DNA of 40,672 bases, taken from contig WFSI01000090.1 in the NCBI GenBank assembly GCA_015486105.1, positions 1 to 40,672 on the forward strand, given 5' to 3'. The notes under the pieces are model-generated. The model made no database searches and was not told the DNA's origin. It saw only the letters and a list, made by a program, of their open reading frames with translations. The position numbers were made by a program, and so were the translations under genes. Of this stretch, positions 9,788 through 19,797 are shown one piece after another (position 1 is the first letter of the stretch; each line of letters begins with the position of its first letter). Source of the stretch: Aquificota bacterium (lineage in GTDB: Bacteria; Thermosulfidibacterota; Thermosulfidibacteria; Thermosulfidibacterales; B14-G1).

Positions 9788-10785
9788 TATCCTATCTCCT
9801 TTTCCCTTTCATCCGCCTCTGGCACCTTCATACCCAGAGAGAGGTGCATATCAACCAAAACCTTCTTCACCTCTTCCAAGGACTTTTTTCCAAAATTCCG
9901 GACCTTAAGGAGATCGGCCTCCGACCTTTGAACCAGATCTCCTATGCTATTTATGCCCATCTTCTTAAGGCAATTGTGGGAGCGGACTGAGAGTTCAAGT
10001 TCATCTATAGATTTGTTCAGCCTTTTTGCCAACTCCTCCTTTTCCTCCTCCCCATCTCCCTCTTCCAAATCTTCCAAATCCTGCTCAAAATTAGCAAAGA
10101 TATTGACATGGTCTTTAAGGATCTTAGCCGCTATAGCCACAGCATCTTGGGGATGGACAGCTCCATTAGTCCAAACCTCAAGGATAAGCCTATCGTAATC
10201 CGTCTCCCTACCTACCCTGGCGTTCTCCACAGAGAAGTTCACCTTTATCACAGGGGAAAAAATAGCATCCACCAGTACAGTGCCCACAGGGAAATCCTCA
10301 CCATGACGCTTCTCTACGGGGAGATACCCCTTGCCCCTCTCCACCCTCATTTCCATAGTAAGACGGCTCCTGTCGCTGTCCAGGGTAGCTATAACCAAAT
10401 CGGGATTGAGAATATCCACCTTGTGCCCTGTCTCTATTTGGGAAGCTATCACCTCTCCAGGACCTTGGACATCAAGGTATAGGGCCACAGGATCTTCGCT
10501 GTAGCTCTTGATCTGAAGCTCCTTTATGTTAAGAATAATCTCTGTCACATCTTCCTTGATCCCTGGAATAACGGTAAATTCGTGGGGTACACCTTCTATC
10601 TTGACGGAGGTGACAGCAGTCCCAGGAATGCTGGACATGAGTACCCTCCTTAAGCTGTTCCCCAAGGTTATACCAAACCCCTTCTCCAAAGGTTCAACTA
10701 CGAGCTTCCCATGGCGAGAAGTAAGACTCTCGGGATCAAACTCCACCTTCTGGGGCCTTATCATCATGGACCACGTCCTGAACAT
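9787..10785 (-). CDS. rpoA: RNA polymerase alpha subunit
   Basis: Alpha subunit, 332 residues: N-terminal dimerisation domain (about 1-235) with [18 protein letters not shown], an acidic linker rich in Glu/Asp (about 240-255) and the C-terminal DNA-binding domain (about 262-320), which contacts UP elements and activators. The ATG at 10785 is chosen because AGGGGG lies 5 nt upstream; it gives [11 protein letters not shown], similar to the MYRNW...IKP start of deltaproteobacterial alpha subunits. A later ATG at 10767 has a poor site. It follows rpsD by 16 nt and overlaps rplQ by one base. Confidence 0.97.
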   Translation of the reverse strand: MFRTWSMMIRPQKVEFDPESLTSRHGKLVVEPLEKGFGITLGNSLRRVLMSSIPGTAVTSVKIEGVPHEFTVIPGIKEDVTEIILNIKELQIKSYSEDPVALYLDVQGPGEVIASQIETGHKVDILNPDLVIATLDSDRSRLTMEMRVERGKGYLPVEKRHGEDFPVGTVLVDAIFSPVIKVNFSVENARVGRETDYDRLILEVWTNGAVHPQDAVAIAAKILKDHVNIFANFEQDLEDLEEGDGEEEKEELAKRLNKSIDELELSVRSHNCLKKMGINSIGDLVQRSEADLLKVRNFGKKSLEEVKKVLVDMHLSLGMKVPEADEREKEIG

Positions 10786-10801
10786 TCAAACCCCCTGTCT
10801 T

Positions 10802-11428
10802 TTACTTGGAATAAAGCTCCACTATAAGGGAAACATCCACGGGTAAAGGAACATCCTCAAATTGAGGCACAGCTTTGAACACCCCCCTTTTAGCCTCGGC
10901 ATCCACCTCTAACCAAGGATACGTTCCCCTGTGTTCCGCCAGCTCTAAGGACTCCTGAATCCTCACCAGCTTTTTACTCTTATCTTTCACCTCAACCACA
11001 TCCCCCGGTTTCACCAGATAGCTGGGGATACTCACCTTTCGGCCATTAACCATGAAATGCCCATGGCGCACCATCTGCCTCCCCTCTTTCCGGCTGGAAA
11101 CGAAACCCATTCTGTACACCACATTATCTAACCTACGCTCCAGAAGCTTCACCAGGTTCTCTCCTGTAAGACCAGACATCCTGGTAGCCCTATAAAAATA
11201 GTTCCTAAACTGGCGCTCTAAAACCCCGTAGAGCCTCCTCAGCTTCTGCTTCTCCCTTAAACGAACACCGTATTCTGTAACCTTCACCCTCCTCTGGCCG
11301 TGCTGACCAGGAGGATAGTTTCTATGCTCCAAAGGGCACTTATCCGTCAAGCACTTGGTACCCTTGAGGAAGAGCTTTATGCCCTCTCTCCTGCATTGCC
11401 TGCAAACTGGACCCGTATATCTAGCCAA
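10802..11428 (-). CDS. rpsD: Ribosomal protein S4 (zinc form)
   Basis: Primary 16S rRNA binding protein uS4, 208 residues. The N-terminal zinc ribbon is intact (Cys9, Cys12, Cys26, Cys31) and the S4 RNA-binding domain follows ([15 protein letters not shown]...[13 protein letters not shown]). The start is TTG behind GGGGAGGTAGAAG; the downstream sequence [10 protein letters not shown] is the universal start. S4 is the feedback repressor of the alpha operon in E. coli; no S4 pseudoknot site was recognised upstream of rpsM here. Confidence 0.97.
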   Translation of the reverse strand: MARYTGPVCRQCRREGIKLFLKGTKCLTDKCPLEHRNYPPGQHGQRRVKVTEYGVRLREKQKLRRLYGVLERQFRNYFYRATRMSGLTGENLVKLLERRLDNVVYRMGFVSSRKEGRQMVRHGHFMVNGRKVSIPSYLVKPGDVVEVKDKSKKLVRIQESLELAEHRGTYPWLEVDAEAKRGVFKAVPQFEDVPLPVDVSLIVELYSK

Positions 11429-11451
11429 CTTCTACCTCCCCACTAAGCTTT

Positions 11452-11844
11452 TTACACCCTTCTCTTCTTCCTGGGACGACATCCGTCATGGGGCAAGGGG
11501 GTAACATCCTTTATAAAGGTGACATTGAGCCCGGCATTCTGGAGGGATCTAATGGCTGCTTCCCTTCCAGGTCCAGGGCCTTTGACGTAAACCTCCACCC
11601 ACTTCATCCCACAGGTATCCACCGCTTTCTTTGCAGCTGTCTCCGCCGCTATCTGGGCAGCATAAGGGGTACTTTTCCTGGTCCCTTTAAAACCCACGCT
11701 CCCTGCACTGGCCCAAGTTACGGCGTTACCCTGGGGATCCGTTATGGTGATGATGGTGTTGTTAAAAGTGGACTGAATATGGGCCACACCACTGGGTACC
11801 ACCTTCTTCTCTTTCTTCTTGCCTCTCCTTTGCCTTTTGGCCAT
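11452..11844 (-). CDS. rpsK: Ribosomal protein S11
   Basis: uS11, 130 residues, on the 30S platform where it contacts the Shine-Dalgarno helix region. The [15 protein letters not shown] segment and the C-terminal [17 protein letters not shown] tail are diagnostic. The N-terminus is lysine-rich as usual. An AGGAGG lies 11 nt upstream of the ATG, a slightly long spacing. It lies 33 nt after rpsM and 23 nt before rpsD. Confidence 0.97.
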   Translation of the reverse strand: MAKRQRRGKKKEKKVVPSGVAHIQSTFNNTIITITDPQGNAVTWASAGSVGFKGTRKSTPYAAQIAAETAAKKAVDTCGMKWVEVYVKGPGPGREAAIRSLQNAGLNVTFIKDVTPLPHDGCRPRKKRRV

Positions 11845-11877
11845 TATCTATAGGACCTCCTCTTCAGGTTTCTTCTA

Positions 11878-12264
11878 TCACTTCTTAGCACCCCGCTTCT
11901 TACCTCTGCCAGCTACAGTCTTCTTGGCCCCTTTCCTACTTCTGGCATTGGTCCTGGTCCGCTGCCCTCTAGCAGGCAAACCCTGGATATGCCTCATGCC
12001 TCTGTAGCAGCCTATGTCTATGAGGCGTTTGATATTCATGGCGACCTCTTTCCTCAGTTCACCTTCCACCTTGTACTCGTGGTCTATAACTTCTCTGATT
12101 TTACTCACCTCGTCATGGGAAAGATCTTTAACCCTCTTGTCAGGATCCACCTGTGTCCCCTCCAGGATCTTCCTGGCACTTGATAGCCCTATACCAAATA
12201 TATAGGTAAGGGCTGTCTCTATCCTCTTGTTCTTAGGCAGGTCAATACCCGCAACCCTGGCCAA
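11878..12264 (-). CDS. rpsM: Ribosomal protein S13
   Basis: uS13, 128 residues, in the 30S head; forms bridges to the 50S subunit and contacts P-site tRNA through its tail. [10 protein letters not shown] at the start, the helix-two-turn-helix [13 protein letters not shown] and the [16 protein letters not shown] loop are diagnostic; the tail is rich in Lys/Arg/Gly. The start codon is TTG with AGGAGG 6 nt upstream. It follows rpmJ by 10 nt, the usual spc-to-alpha junction. Confidence 0.96.
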   Translation of the reverse strand: MARVAGIDLPKNKRIETALTYIFGIGLSSARKILEGTQVDPDKRVKDLSHDEVSKIREVIDHEYKVEGELRKEVAMNIKRLIDIGCYRGMRHIQGLPARGQRTRTNARSRKGAKKTVAGRGKKRGAKK

Positions 12265-12274
12265 GCTACACCTC

Positions 12275-12388
12275 CTACCCTTGTCTCTGCTTGTGGCGTG
12301 GGTCTTTACAAATGACCCTCACCACCCCTTTTCTCTTAATCACCTTACACTTGGCGCACCTCTTTTTCACCGACGGTCTAACCTTCAT
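12275..12388 (-). CDS. rpmJ: Ribosomal protein L36 (zinc form)
   Basis: bL36, 37 residues, read directly from the DNA because it is very short: starts [19 protein letters not shown] and ends HKQRQG. The Zn motif is the usual Cys-x2-Cys, then Cys and His near the end (KRCAKCK and ICKDPRHK). ATG at 12388 behind AGGAGG. Position between infA (16 nt) and rpsM (10 nt) is canonical. It contacts 23S rRNA helices 89, 91 and 97. Confidence 0.96.
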   Translation of the reverse strand: MKVRPSVKKRCAKCKVIKRKGVVRVICKDPRHKQRQG

Positions 12389-12404
12389 CTCCTAAACCTC
12401 CTGA

Positions 12405-12632
12405 TCAATACCTGTAAATGATCCTGCCCCTGGTGGGATCGTAAGAGGAAATCTCCACTTTCACCCGATCCCCGGGAAGTATACGGATAAAATGCATCCT
12501 CATCTTCCCCGATACATGGGCTAAGATCTTAACCCCATTGTCCAACTCTACCCTAAACATGGCATTGGGTAAGGGTTCTATCACAGTCCCCATAAGCTCC
12601 AGGGTATCTCCCTTTTTATCCTTTTTGGCCAT
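12405..12632 (-). CDS. infA: Translation initiation factor IF-1
   Basis: 75-residue OB-fold factor that binds the 30S A site during initiation and assists IF-2 and IF-3. The sequence holds [34 protein letters not shown] and [11 protein letters not shown], all family hallmarks. The ATG at 12632 gives the normal N-terminus; a TTG at 12641 would add three residues and is not favoured. It begins 5 nt after map. Confidence 0.97.
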   Translation of the reverse strand: MAKKDKKGDTLELMGTVIEPLPNAMFRVELDNGVKILAHVSGKMRMHFIRILPGDRVKVEISSYDPTRGRIIYRY

Positions 12633-12637
12633 AGGCC

Positions 12638-13405
12638 TCAAATCTCCGTGAGGACCCTGGTGCCTTCATCCAAAAGGGCAACGGTATGCTCAAAATGAGC
12701 AGCCCAAGAGCCATCCACCGTAACCGCCGTCCACCCGTCGTCTTTTATCTTTACGTCCCCACTCCCCATGGTCACCATAGGCTCAATAGCAATAGTCATG
12801 CCATCCCTCAAAAGAGGACCCTGGCCAGAATCTCCAAAATTGGGTATGGGCGGATCCTCATGGATCTTCTTACCTACACCATGGCCAACAAACTCCCTAA
12901 CCACGGAAAAACCCTGGGATTCCACATAGGCCTGGATAGCATGGGACACGTCCCCTACTCTATTCCCTACCCGGGCCGCCTCTACCCCGCTATAAAGGGC
13001 CTTTTCTGTCACCTTCAAAAGCTCCTCAACCCTGCCATTTACCTCCCCAAGAGCCACTGTAGTTGCCGCATCTCCAAAGTAACCCCGGTACTCAACCCCC
13101 ACATCCATGCTTACTACATCTCCCTCTTTAAGCACCCTCCTAAGAGAAGGGATACCATGGACCACCTCCTCATTTATGGAGACGCATAGGGCTGCAGGAT
13201 AAGGCCTCGAGCCAAAAGAAGGCTTATAGCCCTTAAAAGCCGCCTTGGCCCTTCGCCTTCTGATAATCTCTTCGGCTTTCTTATTCAAGGCCCAAGTTGT
13301 AAGGCCAGGCCTAACAAAACCCCTGAGGGTCTGCAACACCTCTGCCACTATCCTACTACTCTCCCGGATCTTCTCTATCTCCTCTCGGCTCTTGATAATG
13401 ATCAT
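12638..13405 (-). CDS. map: Methionine aminopeptidase type I
   Basis: Removes N-terminal methionine from nascent proteins at the ribosome. 255 residues. The five metal ligands are visible: Asp101, Asp112, His175, Glu208 and Glu239, with the second-shell His83 in VVHGIP. There is no N-terminal SH3-binding extension, so it is the short bacterial type Ia form. ATG overlaps the adk stop (ATGA), and the secY-adk-map-infA order is the standard spc-operon tail. Confidence 0.97.
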   Translation of the reverse strand: MIIIKSREEIEKIRESSRIVAEVLQTLRGFVRPGLTTWALNKKAEEIIRRRRAKAAFKGYKPSFGSRPYPAALCVSINEEVVHGIPSLRRVLKEGDVVSMDVGVEYRGYFGDAATTVALGEVNGRVEELLKVTEKALYSGVEAARVGNRVGDVSHAIQAYVESQGFSVVREFVGHGVGKKIHEDPPIPNFGDSGQGPLLRDGMTIAIEPMVTMGSGDVKIKDDGWTAVTVDGSWAAHFEHTVALLDEGTRVLTEI

Positions 13406-14046
13406 ACCCCAAGCACTTTCAAGATATCCTGAAGGATCTCAGGAATAGAACCTGTACCATCCACATCGTACAATACACCCTTCTTCCTGTAATACTTGAT
13501 GAGAGGAGCCGTCTGATCCTCATAGACTTTCAGCCTCTGACGGATGGTATCTTCCTTATCATCATCCCTCTGATAAAGCTCCCCACCACACTTATCACAC
13601 ACTCCCTCTTTCTTGGGAGGATTGAAAACCACATGATACATAGCACCGCATTTCTTACAAGTTCTCCGGCCAGTGAGCCGACTAAGAAGCTCCTCGTTGG
13701 GGACGGCTACGTTGATCACGTACTCTATCTTTTTGCCCAACTCACCTAAAACCTTGTCCAAGGCCTCTGCCTGGGGAATAGTCCTAGGGAAACCATCTAG
13801 AATGAAACCTCTATCGCAGTCAGACTGGGCAAGGCGCTCCTTCACTATCCCAATGACCACTTCATCAGGCACCAGCTTACCACTATCCATATACTCCTTG
13901 GCCTTCTTGCCCAGCTCCGTCCCCTCCTTTACCGCAGCACGAAGCATATCTCCCGTAGAGATCTGAGGAATACTCAGCCTCTCCACCATCATTTTAGCCT
14001 GGGTTCCCTTACCCGCCCCCGGGGGGCCCAACATAATGATATTCAT
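13402..14046 (-). CDS. adk: Adenylate kinase, zinc-LID form
   Basis: Interconverts ATP + AMP and 2 ADP. 214 residues with P-loop GPPGAGKGT (7-15), the AMP-site FILDGFPRT (81-89), and a long LID carrying four cysteines (Cys130, Cys133, Cys150, Cys153) that form a structural zinc site, as in Gram-positive and many deltaproteobacterial enzymes rather than E. coli. ATG at 14046 behind AGGAGGTGGACCG. It lies 13 nt after secY and overlaps map by 4 nt. Confidence 0.97.
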   Translation of the reverse strand: MNIIMLGPPGAGKGTQAKMMVERLSIPQISTGDMLRAAVKEGTELGKKAKEYMDSGKLVPDEVVIGIVKERLAQSDCDRGFILDGFPRTIPQAEALDKVLGELGKKIEYVINVAVPNEELLSRLTGRRTCKKCGAMYHVVFNPPKKEGVCDKCGGELYQRDDDKEDTIRQRLKVYEDQTAPLIKYYRKKGVLYDVDGTGSIPEILQDILKVLGV

Positions 14047-14059
14047 CGGTCCACCTCCT

Positions 14060-15355
14060 TTATCTCACAGCCGCTTTCTTCATGAACCCTTCGTAATGCC
14101 TCATAATCATATGAGACTCAATCTGAACCATGGTGTCCAAGGCCACACCTACTACGATGAGAAGAGCCGTTCCCCCAAAGTAGAAAGGCACGTGAAAATA
14201 CCTTATAAGAAAAGTGGGCAACACGCACACGAGAGAAAGATAAAGAGAACCTACAAAGGTGAGTCTGGACAGTATCCTGTCTATATATTCCGCTGTGGGC
14301 CTTCCTGGTCTGATACCCGGGATGTACCCTCCATGCTTCTTCAAATTATCTGCCACATCCTCGGGGTTGAAAATAATAGCTGTATAAAAGAAAGCAAAGA
14401 ATATAATCATAGCCACATAGGGCACAACATAGCCTATGGTTCCGGGAGACATGAAAGCCGCCACCTTCTTTGCTATGGGGTGATGGATAAACTGGGCTAT
14501 AGAAGCAGGGAACATGATGACAGAAGATGCGAAAATCGGGGGTATAACACCAGGGGTGTTCACTTTGAGGGGAAGATAAGTAGACTGGCCACCGTAGACC
14601 TTACGGCCCACCACCCTCTTGGCATACTGAATAGGGATTCTCCTTTGGCCCATCTCCACGTAAACGATAAAGGCTATAACGACAAAAGCCATAATACCCA
14701 CAATTATAAGGACAAAAGGAGAAATCTCCCCCGTTTTTACCAAGCGGAAGGTATTGGAAAAGGCGTTGGGCATCCTGGCCACAATACCAGCGAAGATAAT
14801 GAGGGATATACCGTTACCCACACCCCGCTCGTTGATCTGTTCTCCCAGCCACATAAGAAAACAGGTTCCAGCCACCATGGTAATCACAGCTATGAAAACA
14901 AACCTGAACCCCGGTACCAAAACCAGAGGTAGACCAGAAGGACTCCTCATGGCCTGGACCCCCACAGCAATCCCTAAAGCCTGAATAGCAGAGATAAAAA
15001 CAGTACCGTACCGGGTATACTGAATAATCTTCTTCCTACCCTGGTCACCCTGCTTTTGAAGGGCCTCCAAATGGGGAACCACCACGGTAAGAAGCTCTAA
15101 GATGATGGCGGCGCTGATGTAAGGCATAATACCCAAGGCAAAAATGGTGAGTTTTCTGAAAGCCCCCCCTGAAAAGAGGTCGAAAAAACCCAAAATGGTG
15201 CCCTGCATCTTGGCAAAAAACTCAGCCAGGGCTACCCCATTCACACCAGGCACAGGAACGTGGGCCCCCAAGCGAAAAACCGCCAGCATAAGAAGGGTAA
15301 AGATGATACGATTCTTCAGCTCAGGTATCTTAAGGAGGCCCTCTATATCCTTCAT
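14060..15355 (-). CDS. secY: Protein translocase subunit SecY
   Basis: Channel-forming subunit of the SecYEG translocon, 431 residues with ten predicted membrane helices in the inner membrane. Recognisable segments: the plug region after TM1 ([11 protein letters not shown]), [15 protein letters not shown] in TM2, [14 protein letters not shown] in TM5, and the cytoplasmic loop [17 protein letters not shown] that contacts SecA and ribosome. The ATG overlaps the rplO stop (ATGA). The partner secE is encoded near the right edge of the window. Confidence 0.97.
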   Translation of the reverse strand: MKDIEGLLKIPELKNRIIFTLLMLAVFRLGAHVPVPGVNGVALAEFFAKMQGTILGFFDLFSGGAFRKLTIFALGIMPYISAAIILELLTVVVPHLEALQKQGDQGRKKIIQYTRYGTVFISAIQALGIAVGVQAMRSPSGLPLVLVPGFRFVFIAVITMVAGTCFLMWLGEQINERGVGNGISLIIFAGIVARMPNAFSNTFRLVKTGEISPFVLIIVGIMAFVVIAFIVYVEMGQRRIPIQYAKRVVGRKVYGGQSTYLPLKVNTPGVIPPIFASSVIMFPASIAQFIHHPIAKKVAAFMSPGTIGYVVPYVAMIIFFAFFYTAIIFNPEDVADNLKKHGGYIPGIRPGRPTAEYIDRILSRLTFVGSLYLSLVCVLPTFLIRYFHVPFYFGGTALLIVVGVALDTMVQIESHMIMRHYEGFMKKAAVR

Positions 15356-15801
15356 GATTTCAGCACCTCAGCTCTCCCACCTGCAGCCTCAATCTTCTCT
15401 AAAGCCTGCCTGCTAAATATGTGGGCCTTAACCGTTAAAACCTTGGTTAACTCACCCCGGGCAAGAATCTTCACTCCATGGCCTATCTTCTTCACCAACC
15501 CTTTCTCCCTTAGGATCTCAGGGGTAACCACATCTCCCGAGACGAACTTCCTCTCCAAAGTCTCCAAATTCACTATGGCATAATCTTTAGAGCTGGGGCA
15601 CTTAAAACCCCTTTTGGGTAGCCTCCGATGGATAGGGGTTTGCCCCCCCTCAAACCATGGAGCCACCCCTCCCCCAGACCTGGATTTTTGCCCTTTTTGT
15701 CCCTTACAGGAGGTCTTACCATGTCCAGAACCCGGTCCCCGACCTATCCTCTTCGGTTTTCTAACTGACCCAGGGGCGGGTTTTAAATCGTGCAACCTCA
15801 T
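15352..15801 (-). CDS. rplO: Ribosomal protein L15
   Basis: uL15, 149 residues. The N-terminus [18 protein letters not shown] and the glycine/arginine-rich extension ([19 protein letters not shown]) that threads into 23S rRNA are typical. The ATG at 15801 is chosen since GAGGAGGAAAGGG precedes it directly; a longer frame begins five codons earlier without a site. It lies 11 nt after rpmD and overlaps secY by 4 nt. Confidence 0.97.
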   Translation of the reverse strand: MRLHDLKPAPGSVRKPKRIGRGPGSGHGKTSCKGQKGQKSRSGGGVAPWFEGGQTPIHRRLPKRGFKCPSSKDYAIVNLETLERKFVSGDVVTPEILREKGLVKKIGHGVKILARGELTKVLTVKAHIFSRQALEKIEAAGGRAEVLKS

Positions 15802-15812
15802 CCCTTTCCTCC

Positions 15813-16001
15813 TCAATCCTCCAGTTCTCTCACCTGTATTAAATGCTGCACCTTGTGGATCATGCCCCTGATCATAGGGGTATCTTCATGAACCACCACC
15901 TGCCGGGGTTTCCTGAGACCCAAACGCTTTACCGTAACAATCTGGTCCTTGTTCTTCCCCGCTAAACCCCGTACCAAGGTGATCTCCAGTTTTTTAGCCA
16001 T
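15813..16001 (-). CDS. rpmD: Ribosomal protein L30
   Basis: uL30, 62 residues, with [14 protein letters not shown] and the [16 protein letters not shown] core. The ATG at 16001 follows GGGGGAAACC; a TTG at 16013 would add four residues and is not favoured. L30 is missing from several bacterial lineages, so its presence is mildly informative. It is between rpsE (13 nt) and rplO (11 nt). Confidence 0.95.
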   Translation of the reverse strand: MAKKLEITLVRGLAGKNKDQIVTVKRLGLRKPRQVVVHEDTPMIRGMIHKVQHLIQVRELED

Positions 16002-16014
16002 GGTTTCCCCCAAC

Positions 16015-16518
16015 TCAGTAAATAATCTCCTTTACCTGTTTATTCCGAAGCAGGGCCTCTTCACCCAAATCCCTAAGTATACCAAGGGCCTTGAAGGTAG
16101 CCTTAACCACATTGACAGGGTTATTGGACCCCAGGGATTTGGTGAGCACATCCTTCACCCCTAAGGACTCCATAACAGCCCTCACAGGCCCACCGGCAAT
16201 AACACCCGTTCCAGGGGCAGCCGGTTTAAGAAGCACTTCACTGGCACAGTACTTGGCCACCACTGGATGGGGGATAGTCGATTTAGAGAGACGCACCCTT
16301 ATCAGATGCTTCTTAGCATGCTCTATAGCCTTTCTTATAGCATCGGGTACCTCTCTGGCCTTACCCAATCCATAACCCACCACTCCTTCACCATCTCCTA
16401 CAACCACTAAAGCAGTAAACTTAAAGTTCTTCCCCCCCTTTACCACCTTGGCCACCCTGTTTATAAAGACCACCCTATCCGTCAGCTCCAGTCCTTCAGG
16501 ATCCACCCTTTCAATCAA
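16015..16518 (-). CDS. rpsE: Ribosomal protein S5
   Basis: uS5, about 167 residues, involved in translational accuracy and mRNA unwinding at the entry channel. The dsRNA-binding domain ([19 protein letters not shown]) and the C-terminal domain with [16 protein letters not shown] are clear. Start choice: a GTG at 16524 abuts the Shine-Dalgarno AGGAGGG with no spacing, whereas the in-frame TTG at 16518 has 7 nt, so TTG is preferred; the difference is two residues. It lies 18 nt after rplR. Confidence 0.94.
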   Translation of the reverse strand: MIERVDPEGLELTDRVVFINRVAKVVKGGKNFKFTALVVVGDGEGVVGYGLGKAREVPDAIRKAIEHAKKHLIRVRLSKSTIPHPVVAKYCASEVLLKPAAPGTGVIAGGPVRAVMESLGVKDVLTKSLGSNNPVNVVKATFKALGILRDLGEEALLRNKQVKEIIY

Positions 16519-16536
16519 AACCACCCCTCCTGATCT

Positions 16537-16899
16537 TCAGAATTGGAGCCCACCTTCTCGGGCCCCCTCGGCTAAGGCCTTCACCCTGCCATGATAAAGG
16601 TATCCACCCCGGTCGAAGACCACCGAAGTAATACCCCTGGCCAGAGCTTTCTGGGCCGCCAAACGGCCCACGGCTTTGGCCCCATCCCTATTGCTCCCCC
16701 TCACCACCTGGGGAAAGTCAGGGTCCAAACTGGAGGCAGACAGAAGGGTCACACCCCGGGTATCATCCACCAGTTGGACATATATGTGCCTCAAACTCCT
16801 ATAAACCGCCATCCTGGGACGTTCTGGGGTTCCGAAGACCTTTTTCCTCACCCTCCTGTGTCTTCTGCGTCTGGCCTCTTCTCTCTTGAGTTTCGCCAC
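16537..16899 (-). CDS. rplR: Ribosomal protein L18
   Basis: uL18, 120 residues, the 5S rRNA binding protein. The arginine-rich N-terminus ([15 protein letters not shown]), the [13 protein letters not shown] motif, the [21 protein letters not shown] segment and the ending GLQF are standard. Start is GTG with GGAGGAGGAC upstream. It sits 11 nt after rplF. Confidence 0.96.
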   Translation of the reverse strand: MAKLKREEARRRRHRRVRKKVFGTPERPRMAVYRSLRHIYVQLVDDTRGVTLLSASSLDPDFPQVVRGSNRDGAKAVGRLAAQKALARGITSVVFDRGGYLYHGRVKALAEGAREGGLQF

Positions 16900-16910
16900 G
16901 TCCTCCTCCT

Positions 16911-17453
16911 TTATGCAACCCTACCGGCCTTGCCCGCCTTCTTTCTAACTTCCTCGCCTTCATAGCGTATACCTTTACCCTTGTATGGCTCCGGGGACCT
17001 GTAGGCCCTTATCTCCGCCGCCACCTTACCCACCAATTCTTTATCGATGCCCCTCACCACGATCCTGGTAATTACAGGGCATTCAATATCTATTCCCTGA
17101 GGAATAGGGTACTCTACGGGGTGGGAAAAACCCAAAGAGAGATGAAGAACCCTACCCTTCACCTCTGCTCTGTACCCTACCCCCACAACATCCAAAGTCT
17201 TATGAAAACCCTGACTCACTCCTTGGACCATATTGTTTAGGAGGGAGCGAGTAAGACCATGGAGGGACTTATCCTGTTTGGAATCCGTAGGCCTCTCTAC
17301 CCGGAGTTCTTGAGCGTCTTTCACAATCCTCATTCTGGGAGAAAACTCCCTCTCCAACACCCCTTTGGGCCCTTTGGTTTTCACCCTACAACCATCTATG
17401 GTCACCTCCACCCCTGAGGGGATAGGAATAGGCAGTCTACCAATTCTGGACAC
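16911..17453 (-). CDS. rplF: Ribosomal protein L6
   Basis: uL6, 180 residues, two repeated alpha/beta domains near the factor-binding site next to L7/L12. [17 protein letters not shown] at the start and [13 protein letters not shown] near the end are diagnostic. The start codon is GTG behind GAGGAGGTGAAGG. It lies 11 nt after rpsH and 11 nt before rplR. Confidence 0.96.
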   Translation of the reverse strand: MSRIGRLPIPIPSGVEVTIDGCRVKTKGPKGVLEREFSPRMRIVKDAQELRVERPTDSKQDKSLHGLTRSLLNNMVQGVSQGFHKTLDVVGVGYRAEVKGRVLHLSLGFSHPVEYPIPQGIDIECPVITRIVVRGIDKELVGKVAAEIRAYRSPEPYKGKGIRYEGEEVRKKAGKAGRVA

Positions 17454-17464
17454 CCTTCACCTCC

Positions 17465-17872
17465 TCACCAAATCTCAAAAAGTACTTCACCGCCCACGCC
17501 TTGTCTCCTGCACCCCTTATCAGTCATGACACCCTGCGAAGTGGAGACGACATATACACCAAAACCACCCATCACCCTGGGAAGCTCCTTTCTACCCATG
17601 TAAACCCTTCTCCCAGGTTTGCTCACCCTCTTCATACCCCTGATTACACCCTCTTGAATACGGCCCAAAGCATCCCTGCGATACTTCAAAACCAACATCA
17701 AAGACTCCTGAACTGGATGCTGCTTTACCCAGAAATCCTCTATGAACCCTTCATCCTTGAGAATCCGTGCGATCTCTTTTTTAACTCCAGAGGATGGAAC
17801 CTCTACTTCCCTCTTCCTCACCATGAGAGCGTTCCTTATCCTGGCAAGCATATCCCCTATGGGATCCGTCAT
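17465..17872 (-). CDS. rpsH: Ribosomal protein S8
   Basis: uS8, 135 residues, binds helix 21 of 16S rRNA and is the spc-operon repressor in E. coli. MTDPIGDMLARIRNA at the start and VSTSQGVMTDKGCRRQGVGG near the end are family hallmarks. Of two in-frame ATGs the second (17872) is preferred: GGGAGG is 8 nt away, compared with 2 nt for the first at 17878. It follows rpsN by 16 nt. Confidence 0.96.
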   Translation of the reverse strand: MTDPIGDMLARIRNALMVRKREVEVPSSGVKKEIARILKDEGFIEDFWVKQHPVQESLMLVLKYRRDALGRIQEGVIRGMKRVSKPGRRVYMGRKELPRVMGGFGVYVVSTSQGVMTDKGCRRQGVGGEVLFEIW

Positions 17873-17888
17873 CACCATGGCCTCCCCC

Positions 17889-18074
17889 TCACCAGCTGGC
17901 CTTTCTCACACCGGGGATCTTCCCCTCTAATGCCAACTTCCGGAAACAGATCCGGCAAAGATCAAATCGCCGTAGGTAACCCCGAGACCTGCCGCAAAGG
18001 GGACACCGGTTTCTATACCGTACCCTGAATTTGGGCGGCCTTTTCTGTTTCTCCATCTGAGCCTTCCTAGCCAC
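17889..18074 (-). CDS. rpsN: Ribosomal protein S14, zinc type (type Z)
   Basis: uS14, 61 residues: the short zinc-binding form with Cys-x2-Cys ... Cys-x2-Cys ([10 protein letters not shown] and [10 protein letters not shown]) rather than the about 100-residue cysteine-free form of E. coli. The GTG at 18074 has AGGAGG 5 nt upstream; a GTG two codons earlier would overlap the site. It overlaps the rplE end by 8 nt. Confidence 0.95.
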   Translation of the reverse strand: MARKAQMEKQKRPPKFRVRYRNRCPLCGRSRGYLRRFDLCRICFRKLALEGKIPGVRKASW

Positions 18075-18627
18075 GATCACCTCCTCTTTTCACAAAGGGC
18101 ATGCCCAATTTAGCCAAAAGGGTCCGGGCCTCTTCATCTGTCTTAGCCGTGGTCACCACAGTGACAGAGAGGCCTCTCACCTTGTCCACCTTGTCATAGT
18201 CGATTTCGTGGAAGATTATCTGCTCTCTCAAACCCAGGGTATAATTCCCCTTACCGTCAAAGGATGAATCACTCACACCTCTAAAGTCCCTCACCCTGGG
18301 CAGGGCCAGATTCGTAAGCCTATCCATAAAGTCCCACATCCTCTCCTTCCTTAAAGTAACAGCCACGCCTATAGGCATCCCCTTCCTCAACTTGAAGGCT
18401 GCTATAGACTTTTTAGCCTTTCTCACATAAGGACGTTGGCCAGCTATAAGGGCCAAATCCTCCATGGTCCTATCTATCACCTTAGGTTCCTGAACAGCCT
18501 CCCCCAACCCCATGTTAAGGACTACCTTCCTAATCCTGGGGACCTCCATAATATTCCTGTACCCAAACTCTTTCATGAGAGCGGGAACAACTTCCTTTTC
18601 ATATTTTTCTTTAAGCCGGGGCACCAT
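18067..18627 (-). CDS. rplE: Ribosomal protein L5
   Basis: uL5, 186 residues, binds 5S rRNA and forms bridge B1b to S13. Hallmarks are [38 protein letters not shown] and [23 protein letters not shown] at 18627 with GGAG upstream, 6 nt after rplX; its end overlaps rpsN by 8 nt. Confidence 0.97.
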   Translation of the reverse strand: MVPRLKEKYEKEVVPALMKEFGYRNIMEVPRIRKVVLNMGLGEAVQEPKVIDRTMEDLALIAGQRPYVRKAKKSIAAFKLRKGMPIGVAVTLRKERMWDFMDRLTNLALPRVRDFRGVSDSSFDGKGNYTLGLREQIIFHEIDYDKVDKVRGLSVTVVTTAKTDEEARTLLAKLGMPFVKRGGDRG

Positions 18628-18633
18628 GGGCCA

Positions 18634-18951
18634 TCACTCCTTATCCATGATCTCGCCACACTTTTTGCAGGCACGCATCTTCCTACCATCCTGAAGAAAC
18701 CTAAAACCCACTCTGGTAGGCTCTCCACACTTGGGGCAAATGGGCATAACATCAGAAATATGAATGGGAGCTTCCCTCTCCAATATCCCCCCCTGGGAAG
18801 TTTGAGTAGGTCTCTGGTGGCGCTTCACCACATTCACCTTCTCCACGACAACCCTACCTCTGCCCGGGAGTATTCGGATCACTTTGCCCCTTCTACCCTT
18901 GTCCTTACCCGCTATAACCAAAACCAGGTCGTCTCTCTTTACCTTATCCAT
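18634..18951 (-). CDS. rplX: Ribosomal protein L24 with Cys4 tail
   Basis: uL24, 105 residues, an early assembly initiator near the exit tunnel. The N-terminal KOW motif ([20 protein letters not shown]) is followed by [16 protein letters not shown]. The C-terminal part keeps two Cys-x2-Cys pairs (ICPKCGEP and ACKKCGE), a zinc-ribbon-like end found in many non-gamma bacteria. The ATG at 18951 has GGAGGCGATC upstream; a GTG at 18966 would add five residues. Confidence 0.96.
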   Translation of the reverse strand: MDKVKRDDLVLVIAGKDKGRRGKVIRILPGRGRVVVEKVNVVKRHQRPTQTSQGGILEREAPIHISDVMPICPKCGEPTRVGFRFLQDGRKMRACKKCGEIMDKE

Positions 18952-18962
18952 GATCGCCTCCG

Positions 18963-19331
18963 TCACAGCACTTCAGGGGCCAGAGAAATGATCCTCATGA
19001 AACCCTTTCTCCTCAACTCCCGAGCTACAGGACCAAATATACGGGTGCCAATAGGTTCTCCCGAAGGTCTCACCAATACCACTGAATTCCTGTCAAACCG
19101 TATATAGGTACCATCAAGCCTTCTGTGCTCCTTGGTAGTTCTCACCACCACAGCCCTATGGACTTCGCCCTTCTTCACGTTCCCTTCAGGGGTAGCATCC
19201 TTAATGGCCACTACCACCATATCCCCCAACCGGGCATACTTCTGGGCACTTCCCCCCAACACCCTTATGCACTGGGCTTTCTTGGCGCCCGTGTTATCGG
19301 CCACTTCCACCATGGTCTGAGGCTGTATCAT
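18963..19331 (-). CDS. rplN: Ribosomal protein L14
   Basis: uL14, 122 residues, at the 30S interface. [18 protein letters not shown] and the end [13 protein letters not shown] are universal. Its ATG lies within the end of rpsQ: the two genes share 38 nt in different frames, unusually long. The ribosome site (GAGGAG about 10 nt upstream) is therefore inside rpsQ coding sequence and suggests coupled translation at the S10-spc junction, with no gap and no promoter visible there. Confidence 0.96.
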   Translation of the reverse strand: MIQPQTMVEVADNTGAKKAQCIRVLGGSAQKYARLGDMVVVAIKDATPEGNVKKGEVHRAVVVRTTKEHRRLDGTYIRFDRNSVVLVRPSGEPIGTRIFGPVARELRRKGFMRIISLAPEVL

Positions 19332-19584
19332 GGACCACCATCTCCTCTCTCTCTAATATCTCCAATACCCGCCACCTCTTATGGCGACTCAAGGGACGGG
19401 ACTCAATGATCCTTACCCTATCCCCTTCCCTACACTCATTCTTTTCATCGTGAGCCATATACTTCTTGCTCTTCCTTACAATCTTTCCAAAGACAGGATG
19501 GCGAAAGATACCCTCCACCTTTACCACTACTGTCTTATCGGCTTTGTCACTCACCACGATCCCTTCCAGCACCTTACGAGCCAT
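19294..19584 (-). CDS. rpsQ: Ribosomal protein S17 with extended C-terminus
   Basis: uS17, 96 residues; E. coli S17 has 84. The OB-fold core ([49 protein letters not shown]) is normal, followed by an extra tail [17 protein letters not shown] that is encoded in the overlap with rplN. The ATG at 19584 is behind GGAGGGTAAGG; it overlaps the rpmC end by 11 nt. Confidence 0.95.
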   Translation of the reverse strand: MARKVLEGIVVSDKADKTVVVKVEGIFRHPVFGKIVRKSKKYMAHDEKNECREGDRVRIIESRPLSRHKRWRVLEILEREEMVVHDTASDHGGSGR

Positions 19585-19795
19585 CCTTACCCTCCAAGGC
19601 CTCACTCAACTCCCTCTCCCTAAGGACCGTCTTTACCCGAGCCAGGTCCTTCCTCAAATTCTGATAAAGGGCAGGACTATCCAACCGTCCCAAGGCCTTC
19701 TGAAATCTCATGGCCAAAAGCTCCTTTTTAATCTCCTCTTCCTTCTTCCTGAGCTCTTCCTCACTCATAGCCCTCAGCTCCACTGCTCTCAACAT
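19574..19795 (-). CDS. rpmC: Ribosomal protein L29
   Basis: uL29, 73 residues, two long helices beside the exit tunnel that form part of the SRP and trigger-factor docking area with L23. [18 protein letters not shown] at the start and [16 protein letters not shown] in the second helix are typical. It starts 2 nt after rplP and overlaps rpsQ by 11 nt. Confidence 0.94.
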   Translation of the reverse strand: MLRAVELRAMSEEELRKKEEEIKKELLAMRFQKALGRLDSPALYQNLRKDLARVKTVLRERELSEALEGKDGS

Positions 19796-19797
19796 GA

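Noticed and set aside
11878-12388. S4 autoregulatory pseudoknot before rpsM
   Set aside because: rpmJ ends only 10 nt before rpsM, leaving no obvious leader; nothing like the E. coli site is visible.
14036-14932. Long open frame on the + strand (298 codons)
   Set aside because: It is the reverse-strand shadow of secY, with His/Tyr/Arg-rich sequence unlike a real protein; secY is unmistakable there.
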